NCBI GenBank assembly: GCA_038212305.1
Contig: JBBQUP010000128.1
Coordinates: forward strand, 1-7,334
From: JBBQUP01 sp038212305
Lineage (GTDB): Bacteria > Bacteroidota > Bacteroidia > Bacteroidales > Marinilabiliaceae
Direction of reading: 5' to 3'
Length of the DNA: 7,334 bases
Shown here piece by piece: positions 1-5,691 of this stretch. The translations under genes and the position numbers were made by a program. Position 1 is the first letter of the stretch, and each line of letters begins with the position of its first letter. The notes beneath the pieces were generated by a model. The model did no database searches and had not been told where the DNA came from. It saw nothing but the letters and a program-made list of their open reading frames with translations.

Positions 1-1
1 G

Positions 2-265
2 AAAAACCTTTCCGCAAAAATGAAATTTCAGAAATGGACATATATCATTTTTTATATCTGTGTCATTGTTTCGCTTCTTACTGGACTTATCATTGAATTT
101 GGACCCAAAGAATTGAAAAATTTCATGGAAGAAATCCACGTCCTTAGTATTTACTACCTTATAGCATTTATAGTAATCCATTTAGCGGGTATATTAGTTG
201 GCGAATTTACAGACCAAAATGGGATTATTTCTAGGATTGTGAGTGGCACGAAAAAAGAAAATTAA
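2..265 (+). CDS. Cytochrome b561-type membrane protein, C-terminal part (5' end outside window)
   Basis: The frame is open to the window edge, so the ATG at 20 is probably an internal Met and the gene starts upstream. Two hydrophobic stretches are visible: WTYIIFYICVIVSLLTGLII and, after a polar linker, YYLIAFIVIHLAGILVG. They match the last two transmembrane helices of the four-helix cytochrome b561 / Ni-Fe hydrogenase cytochrome b family. Two histidines are placed as expected: H40 in EEIHVLSIYY just before the last helix and H54 inside it, counting from the Met at 20. These are candidate haem ligands, though the full ligand set cannot be judged from a fragment. The ending GEFTDQNGIISRIVSG is the family's usual C-terminal signature. 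Such proteins move electrons across the inner membrane. The electron donor or partner is not visible. It has no evident functional link to the glycosidase genes downstream. Confidence 0.75.
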   Translation, partial: KNLSAKMKFQKWTYIIFYICVIVSLLTGLIIEFGPKELKNFMEEIHVLSIYYLIAFIVIHLAGILVGEFTDQNGIISRIVSGTKKEN

Positions 266-334
266 TAAGTACGGATGCACAAAATTGAATATGAAAAAAT
301 AGCGGAGAAAGTTTAAAAACGTACAATAAAATTA

Positions 335-346
335 AGGTTTAAACCT
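335..346. repeat. 12-bp perfect palindrome AGGTTTAAACCT
   Basis: A perfect 12-bp self-complementary sequence lies 70 bp after the b561 stop codon. It has no loop, so it is not a terminator. A related palindrome, TAGGTTAACCTA, lies at 622-633, and both are followed by CCTAT then CGT. It could be a dimeric regulator site, but in AT-rich DNA such palindromes also arise by chance. Confidence 0.3.
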
Positions 347-387
347 ATTCGTTCGTGTTATAAATTCCGCTGCTTTCATATTCTTAA

Positions 388-652
388 CCGTTACCTATTT
401 ATCTGCTTAAAAAACCAGATTCATGCATTTATTTTGATAATAAGATATACCGAAAAAAAGAGGAAAAGTGGTAATTCTTGTGATGATAAATCATGATATG
501 AGCAAACCGTACGTTACAATAAACAGAATATGAAATGAGTATGACGGCATACATCTGTAATGAAGAATTTCAGCAAGGAATATTGTTTAATTAGGTTCAA
601 TTCGTCGGAAGTAGAAGTTGTTAGGTTAACCTATCGTAATAAGTGTTTGTGA
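388..652 (+). pseudogene. Remnant of a third glycosidase paralogue, C-terminal tail only, two frameshifts
   Basis: Three consecutive stretches in three different frames line up in order with the last roughly 75 residues of the two intact paralogues downstream. Frame one (388-471) reads LLKKPDSCIYFDNK, against ALKPKSDIYIDNK in the first intact gene and ALKPESKIYMENK in the second. Frame two (about 468-530) reads VVILVMINHD, against RIMLLINHE and EILVLINHD. Frame three (about 545-649) reads KEYCLIRFNSSEVEVV, against KEINIKMNPAEILIF and MINYRMKPYEVKVL. Spacing agrees too. From the DNK lysine to the INH histidine there are 50 nt here and 60 nt in the first intact gene, a net loss of 10 that accounts for the first frameshift. 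From that His codon to the stop there are about 155 nt, against 147 nt in the intact gene. The TIM barrel and amidotransferase-like domain are missing, and only about 120 bp separates the remnant from the b561 gene. It cannot make a functional protein. No homology could be seen by eye in 266-387. Confidence 0.7.
622..633. repeat. 12-bp perfect palindrome TAGGTTAACCTA
   Basis: A perfect palindrome close in sequence to the one at 335-346. It lies within the decayed tail of the remnant gene, where it falls in the codons for VRLTY. That position argues that it may simply derive from old coding sequence rather than being an operator. Confidence 0.25.
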
Positions 653-879
653 GAAAACTGTAAAAATACTTGGTAGTGTTGGACAAAACGAATGTTTCTT
701 TTATTTATATAGTGTTGTTTGTAAATGACTGTTTCAAAAACGATAGTAACGCAGTATTTGTTGGTTTTTGCAATGACTATATTAAAAGCGAATATTTTAC
801 TGGCGTGTAATAAGCTTGAATATGTTAACAATAATGATCATATAGCCTTAAGTCAAAAACTCATTAAAACTATGTTTAT
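653..879 (+). other. Non-coding leader upstream of the glycosidase pair
   Basis: This 227-bp AT-rich stretch carries no supportable gene and must hold the promoter of the gene at 880, if that gene has its own. I looked for the Bacteroidota sigma pattern (TTTG, about 19-21 nt, then TAnnTTTG). The nearest candidate, TTTTG at 766-770 followed after 22 nt by TATTTTAC at 793-800, fits poorly, so no promoter is called. No Shine-Dalgarno sequence precedes the ATG at 880, which is normal in this phylum. Confidence 0.4.
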
Positions 880-2865
880 ATGAAAAAATCGAGTTTGTTT
901 TTTTTACGTGTTTTTATATTGCTAATTGTAGCAACAACTTCTATCTATGCCCAACAAAAATGGACTGTTGATGGTAAATTTATTGATTATCAAGGCAAGC
1001 CAGTATTTTTAAATGGGGTGAATTATGTTCCACCCATTAACTGGATGATGATGTTCGAAAATTGGGATGCAAAACAAGCAGAACGCGATATAGCTGCATT
1101 AAAACAAGCGGGTGTCAAATGTATTCGTTTTTTTCCTTTATGGCATTCCATTCAGCCTCAGCCCAATAAACTTAACGAACAGATGTTATGCCGCATTGAT
1201 ACCTTTTTGGCACTAGGCATTAAATACAATATTCATTTTCAATATACTCTTTTTACTGGGTGGATGTCGGGCGGAACATTTTTACCAGACTGGGCTGTGG
1301 GTAATATTTATAAAGACTCAGCAATAATTGAGGGTGAAAAGTTTATGGTTTCAGCCATTGCAAAACGCTACAAGAATCATCCGGCTATTCATGGTTTCGA
1401 TTTTGGTAATGAAATGAACGTCCTTGTTGAGCAAATGAAACTTCAGGTTACACCTAAGGAAATTGCAAGTTGGATGAAAATAATATACACCGAATTCAAA
1501 AAGTACAACCCAGATGTTCTTATTACAAATGGTATAGGTACCGGTTTCGATCCTTATTTTAATATCGAAGCCATTGCCGATGCTTGTGATTATATGTCGG
1601 TTCATTCGTATTCATATTTTCATGGCACTTTGCAATACGATCCTCAAATAGGACAACGAAGTTTGTATAGCAGTAATTTTATTGCCGAATGGGCTGCAAT
1701 GGTCGGAAAACCTGTTTTGATGCAAGAAAATGGTGCAAGTTCTTTGTCAATGCCCGACTTTGAAGTGGCTAAATTTCTGCGAGTGAATTACATGAGCAAT
1801 TGGGCCGAAGGTGCTGCTGGATATTTTTGGTGGAGTTCGCATTGTGTTACGCCTAATTATATTGTCACAACCCCAGGTTTACGAAAAGATTATTCGGTTG
1901 CTAAAATGGTTACAGGCGAATTAGGGGGCGATAAATATATGGGTATACTCAACATTAATAATACATTAAACACCCAAGGTGAAACTTATAAATTATATTC
2001 AAATATTATTCAGAAATTAGGAACAGGATGGAACGATGAACTTCCTGTTTGTTATATCATAGTTCCTCATACCACCGAGTTCTATGAAACAATGCGTCGT
2101 TTCATTACTCCTTTTACTTTGGCCAAGCAAGCCCATTTCGATGTGAAAATTTGTTGGGAAGACAAGCCTATTCCAAATGATGCTACATGTGTTATTATTC
2201 CAGGTTTTCAACTTTCAAATGCTGGCAAAGCAAACATTAATAGTTACTTAGTAAATGGAGGAAAGGTATACCAGTCATATTTTAACGACCTTGCGCCCAA
2301 TATTCAATTCTCAGGCAAACAAACCTTTGCAAATCAGATAATATTATATCCCGCAAGGCAGGAAGGCGATTTGTTTGGACGAACAGCACTTCAGCTTAGT
2401 AATGTAAATTTAAAAGAAATAACATCCGAAAGTGTTAAAGATATTGCTCCGTATCACATATTAACATCCGACTATTTTGAAAAAAAATCGCAATATGTAT
2501 TTGTTAAAACTCAGGTTGGAAAAGGCGATTATTACTTTTTAGCCGCCGATATCGAGGCCAGCATTCAGCAAACCTATAATCCCTGGGCTAATGTTGATGC
2601 CCATAAGTTGTATAATGCATTAAAGCCTAAATCAGATATTTATATTGACAATAAATATATTGAACTTTATATAAAGAATAGAAATAGCCAAAGAATAATG
2701 CTGTTGATAAATCACGAAAATACAAACCAATGTGTAAATATATATTCCAAAGATGCAATTGAAATTGAAAGTATACACTCGGAAAATGCGAAGAAATACA
2801 AAGGGAAAGAGATAAATATAAAAATGAACCCAGCTGAAATACTTATTTTTAAAATAAGTAATTAA
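880..2865 (+). CDS. Secreted GH5-like (clan GH-A) glycoside hydrolase, catalytically complete paralogue
   Basis: The 661-residue product has a Sec signal peptide (hydrophobic core about residues 6-20, likely cleavage after A24 in SIYA-QQK) and no lipobox Cys. Residues about 28-370 form a TIM barrel of the GH5 / endo-mannosidase-like kind, opening with FLNGVNYVP. The standard GH5 residues are all present: R83 (IRFF), N177-E178 in FDFGNEMN as acid/base, H242 and Y244 in SVHSY, E283 in LMQENG as nucleophile, and W317/W318 after the last strand (GYFWWSSH). From about 388 a Rossmann-like segment (VCYIIVPHTT, then CVIIPGF and YLVNGGKVYQSY) resembles the amidotransferase-like domain of GH42-type beta-galactosidases. 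A beta-rich domain follows to the end. It should hydrolyse a beta-linked glycan by the retaining mechanism, but the substrate cannot be inferred. There is no T9SS sorting domain, so the periplasm is the likely location. A near-equal-length paralogue follows after 59 bp, probably in the same transcript. The exact GH family is uncertain. Confidence 0.85.
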   Translation: MKKSSLFFLRVFILLIVATTSIYAQQKWTVDGKFIDYQGKPVFLNGVNYVPPINWMMMFENWDAKQAERDIAALKQAGVKCIRFFPLWHSIQPQPNKLNEQMLCRIDTFLALGIKYNIHFQYTLFTGWMSGGTFLPDWAVGNIYKDSAIIEGEKFMVSAIAKRYKNHPAIHGFDFGNEMNVLVEQMKLQVTPKEIASWMKIIYTEFKKYNPDVLITNGIGTGFDPYFNIEAIADACDYMSVHSYSYFHGTLQYDPQIGQRSLYSSNFIAEWAAMVGKPVLMQENGASSLSMPDFEVAKFLRVNYMSNWAEGAAGYFWWSSHCVTPNYIVTTPGLRKDYSVAKMVTGELGGDKYMGILNINNTLNTQGETYKLYSNIIQKLGTGWNDELPVCYIIVPHTTEFYETMRRFITPFTLAKQAHFDVKICWEDKPIPNDATCVIIPGFQLSNAGKANINSYLVNGGKVYQSYFNDLAPNIQFSGKQTFANQIILYPARQEGDLFGRTALQLSNVNLKEITSESVKDIAPYHILTSDYFEKKSQYVFVKTQVGKGDYYFLAADIEASIQQTYNPWANVDAHKLYNALKPKSDIYIDNKYIELYIKNRNSQRIMLLINHENTNQCVNIYSKDAIEIESIHSENAKKYKGKEINIKMNPAEILIFKISN

Positions 2866-2924
2866 TATACTCTAACTTACCTAGCACGAACCAATATTCC
2901 AATATTAATTGAATACACTAACAA

Positions 2925-4901
2925 ATGAAAAATATGAAATTCTCTTATTTGGCCGCAATATTCGTACTGATTTTTCTCTTTACAAAAAGTAATGCCCAAC
3001 CAAAATGGACTGCTGGGGATAAATATTTTCTGAATCAAGGCAATCCACAATTTCTGAATGGTATTAATTATGTACCATCGTATAATTGGGTACTTATGCT
3101 CGACAAATGGGACGAGAAACAAGTAGATGCTGACATTAAAAAGTTCAGTGAAATGGGTATCAAATGTGTCCGTTTTATTCCCTTATGGCATTTAACTCAG
3201 CCCCAACCCAATAAGTTGGACGAAACCATAATGAAAAGAATTGGAATAATGCTCGACTTGGGTCTGAAATATGGGGTTTCATTCCAGTTAGCGCCAATTA
3301 CTGGATGGATGACTGGTGGTGCATTTCTTCCTGATTGGGCAATGGGGAATATTTTTACGGATAAAAAAATTATTGATGGTGAAAAATTCCTTGCTTTTGA
3401 ATTTGCAAAACGTTTCGGAAGCCATCCTGCATTACAATCGCTCGATTTCGGAAACGGAATAAACACCCTTGTTGGAGCAATGAAACTTAAAGTAACATCA
3501 AAAGAAATAGACGATTGGATGGCAACCATTTACAAAGCATTCAAAGACGGGAATAAAGATTGCCTTGTTACAAATGGTATTGGTGCTGGTTGGGATGAGC
3601 GATTTCACATTGAGGCTATTTCAAAATCAGCTGATTATATGGCTGTTCAATGCTTTCCAAAGGCGCAAGGCTTACTTCCTTACGATTCTCAAATGGGACT
3701 TCGTTCATTGTATTCATGTAATTTTCTTGTCGAATGGGCTGCAATGGTAGGTAAACCGGTTCTAGTTCAGGAAATTGGTATAAGCACAAACGCAATGGCT
3801 TCATTCCAGTGTTACGCGTATCTTCAAATAAATTTTATTAGTAGTTGGGCCGAAGGTGCGGCAGGATATTTTTGGTGGGGTTCACACAATATTCCCGAAG
3901 ATTATATTATAGTAACTCCAGCTTTAAGACCTGAATTTTCGACAAACAGAATGAAAAAAGGGCTAATGATTGGTGATAAAGGAATGGGCGTACTTTCCGA
4001 AGACAATAAAATTACTCCTTTTGGAAAAGCTTATGCCGAAAGTTCCAAATGGATTGATAAACTGGGCATTGGTTGGGATGATAAACTTCCATTGTGTTAT
4101 ATTATTGTGCCTCACACCACTAATTTTCACGAAGCCATGCTTCAGTTTATAACTCCCTTTATTATTGCTAAACAAGCACATTTTAATGTAAAAATTTCGT
4201 GGGAAGACAAGCCAATTCCGACAAATGCAGATTGTGTTATTATACCGGGTTTTTCGCTTAGCCAACTGGGGAAAGATAATATTGGAACTTACTTAACAAA
4301 TGGAGGTTCGGTTTATCAATCGTTTTATAACGATTTTGCAACAAATATTAAACTTTCCGATACTGTTGTAACCCTTCCCAAACAGGTGCTTTATACTAAT
4401 TCTCGCGAAGGTGATTTGTTTGGACGGAATTCTTTTACTTTATATGATGTAGCCTATAAGAAATTCAGTTCAGATAAAACTACCAAACTTGCAAATTATA
4501 CCGATGTGAAAATTTCACCTAGTACATTTCAGGAAGCTTATGTTAAAACTTCAATTGGAAAAGGAAACTACTATTTTTTATCAACCAACATGGAAGAGTC
4601 GGTGCGCAATTCATTTAACCCATGGGATAAGGATGAATCTTATAAGGTTTATGCTGCTTTAAAACCTGAGTCAAAGATTTATATGGAAAATAAATTTATT
4701 GAATTATTCCATAAAATGAGAGCTGATCAGGAAATACTTGTACTGATTAATCATGATGACCGTTTTCAGGATGCAATAATTTATTCTAATGACGATATTA
4801 CATTGGCTGATTATTTTACCAATAATGACAAGCAAAACGGAACCATGATAAATTACAGGATGAAACCTTACGAAGTGAAAGTATTAAAGATTAACAGGTA
4901 A
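2925..4901 (+). CDS. Secreted GH5-like paralogue lacking acid/base Glu; probable pseudoenzyme
   Basis: The 658-residue product aligns without gaps to its upstream neighbour across the barrel, with roughly half the residues identical, and has the same domain order: signal peptide (cleavage likely after A24, KSNA-QPK), TIM barrel, amidotransferase-like segment (LCYIIVPHTT, CVIIPGF) and terminal beta domain (ending near MKPYEVKVL). Some active-site positions are kept: R83, N177, nucleophile E283 in LVQEIG, and W317. Others are replaced: position 178 is Gly (GGA at 3456-3458, FGNGIN) where the neighbour has Glu (GAA), and positions 242/244 are Gln and Phe (AVQCF) where the neighbour has His and Tyr (SVHSY). 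Without the acid/base, ordinary retaining hydrolysis should be severely impaired. The open frame is intact over its whole length, which suggests it is still selected, perhaps for glycan binding or as a partner of the neighbour. I chose the ATG at 2925; the ATG at 2934 would also leave a workable signal peptide. No Shine-Dalgarno sequence is seen. A hairpin terminator follows 22 bp after the stop codon. Confidence 0.85.
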   Translation: MKNMKFSYLAAIFVLIFLFTKSNAQPKWTAGDKYFLNQGNPQFLNGINYVPSYNWVLMLDKWDEKQVDADIKKFSEMGIKCVRFIPLWHLTQPQPNKLDETIMKRIGIMLDLGLKYGVSFQLAPITGWMTGGAFLPDWAMGNIFTDKKIIDGEKFLAFEFAKRFGSHPALQSLDFGNGINTLVGAMKLKVTSKEIDDWMATIYKAFKDGNKDCLVTNGIGAGWDERFHIEAISKSADYMAVQCFPKAQGLLPYDSQMGLRSLYSCNFLVEWAAMVGKPVLVQEIGISTNAMASFQCYAYLQINFISSWAEGAAGYFWWGSHNIPEDYIIVTPALRPEFSTNRMKKGLMIGDKGMGVLSEDNKITPFGKAYAESSKWIDKLGIGWDDKLPLCYIIVPHTTNFHEAMLQFITPFIIAKQAHFNVKISWEDKPIPTNADCVIIPGFSLSQLGKDNIGTYLTNGGSVYQSFYNDFATNIKLSDTVVTLPKQVLYTNSREGDLFGRNSFTLYDVAYKKFSSDKTTKLANYTDVKISPSTFQEAYVKTSIGKGNYYFLSTNMEESVRNSFNPWDKDESYKVYAALKPESKIYMENKFIELFHKMRADQEILVLINHDDRFQDAIIYSNDDITLADYFTNNDKQNGTMINYRMKPYEVKVLKINR

Positions 4902-4923
4902 ACAAGGTATTTATTAAAACTCA

Positions 4924-4955
4924 AAACGTAGCGAAAATTCATTTTTGCTACGTTT
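4924..4955 (+). terminator. Hairpin terminator after the glycosidase pair
   Basis: A 14-bp stem (AAACGTAGCGAAAA pairing with TTTTTGCTACGTTT, one G-U wobble) closes a 4-nt TTCA loop and begins 22 bp after the stop codon at 4901. The A-rich and T-rich arms make a typical Bacteroidota intrinsic terminator. The run of T after the stem is short, being mostly in the stem itself. Being symmetrical, it could act in both directions, but no converging gene is visible. Confidence 0.7.
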
Positions 4956-5297
4956 AAACTGCGATCAATAAAAGAGTGGAAGAAAGCCAATATCAGAAAT
5001 TTGAAAAGCAGCGGTTCCATTGCCCTGCCCAACGGATATCGAACATATATAATTGTGTTTGTTTCGTAAAGGAGTAATTGTAAAAAATGATTAATATAAC
5101 CAAGTTCTTATCCTGGTTGAATATTTAATCCGTTTTTATATGGTATACGTTATCTGATTAGCGTTAAACTTGTTACCAGTAAACTTCATTAAATTATTGT
5201 TCAATTATTGTTCAATTATTACACAAGATTGCGGTTTGAAAATCGAAAACTTAATTGTTGCTGGAGTACCTATTAATACAAGACTTTCAAATAGTAA
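4956..5297. other. Gene-free stretch, possibly decayed coding sequence
   Basis: No start-to-stop gene can be supported. One stop-free stretch on the + strand (4932-5066, 45 codons, no ATG start) reads like protein, with segments KEWKKANIRNLKSSGS and ALPNGYRTYIIVF, but I do not recognise a family. A second open stretch (5158-5345) has no start and is low in complexity at its beginning. Because an orphan T9SS sorting domain follows directly, the region may be the ruin of the passenger gene. This is inference only. A short tandem repeat lies at 5192-5220. Confidence 0.35.
5192..5220. repeat. 11-bp tandem repeat, about 2.6 copies
   Basis: The unit AATTATTGTTC occurs at 5192-5202 and 5203-5213, followed by a partial copy (AATTATT) at 5214-5220. 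The copies are identical. This is most simply replication slippage in AT-rich non-coding DNA. No function can be assigned. Confidence 0.8.
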
Positions 5298-5558
5298 TAC
5301 GAAGGATATCCACATAATCTTCGGGTATATCCTAATCCATTGGCTCTAAATGGTGAATTAACCATTGACTTTGATGCTAATTTGAAAAGAGCAAATGTTG
5401 AAATTTTCGACATCAATGGTAAATTATACTATCGTCGTTCAATCGAAAATGCATCGAAAATGAACTTGATTACAAATGGTATTCTTAATAAAGGATTCTA
5501 TATTGTTAAAGTTAGCGATAGTCAAAGAACATATAATCAGAAATTTATAGTGAAATAA
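5298..5558 (+). pseudogene. Orphan T9SS type A C-terminal sorting domain without passenger protein
   Basis: The frame opens after a stop at 5295-5297 and ends at the TAA at 5556-5558. From about 5325 it encodes a nearly complete T9SS type A sorting domain: the entry motif VYPNP, then NVEIFDINGKLYY, a LNKGFYIVKVSD strand, and the terminal YNQKFIVK. In intact proteins this domain of about 70-80 residues sits at the C terminus of a large secreted protein and directs it through the type IX outer-membrane channel, after which it is cleaved. Here there is no signal peptide, no passenger in frame and no ATG; only a TTG at 5340, inside the domain, could serve as a start. It is therefore best read as the 3' remnant of a deleted or decayed gene. 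Its well-kept motif suggests that the loss was recent, or that the gene is interrupted by a frameshift just upstream. It does not belong to the glycosidase pair, whose C-termini lack this domain and lie beyond a terminator. Confidence 0.75.
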
Positions 5559-5691
5559 ATCGTTTATTGTGAAATATAAAATCATCCAACAGTTCGTGCT
5601 TTTTTATTTGTAACAAACATTGTTTAATATTTAATACAATTACATATTATTTCCATCTTTATATTCAACTAATATTTCGAAAAGTAAACCA

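Noticed and set aside
631..831. 66-codon minus-strand open frame upstream of the first glycosidase
   Set aside because: Low-complexity, no recognisable domain, and it overlaps the tail of the remnant gene on the other strand; most likely chance.
872..883. Three-codon ORF ATG TTT ATA TGA whose stop overlaps the ATG at 880
   Set aside because: No ribosome binding site and too short; a start-stop overlap of this kind arises easily by chance in AT-rich DNA.
3197..3529. 110-codon minus-strand open frame inside the second glycosidase
   Set aside because: Opposite a well-conserved TIM-barrel coding sequence, with no domain of its own.
5067..5125. Shine-Dalgarno-like AAAGGAG followed by ATG at about 5087
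   Set aside because: The spacing of about 12 nt is long, the resulting peptide has only 13 codons, and this phylum rarely depends on Shine-Dalgarno sequences.
5607..5652. Possible Bacteroidota-type promoter before the gene at 5692 (TTTG and TATTATTT elements)
   Set aside because: Spacing and the -7 sequence do not match TAnnTTTG well in any combination tried, so it cannot be told from background in this AT-rich stretch.
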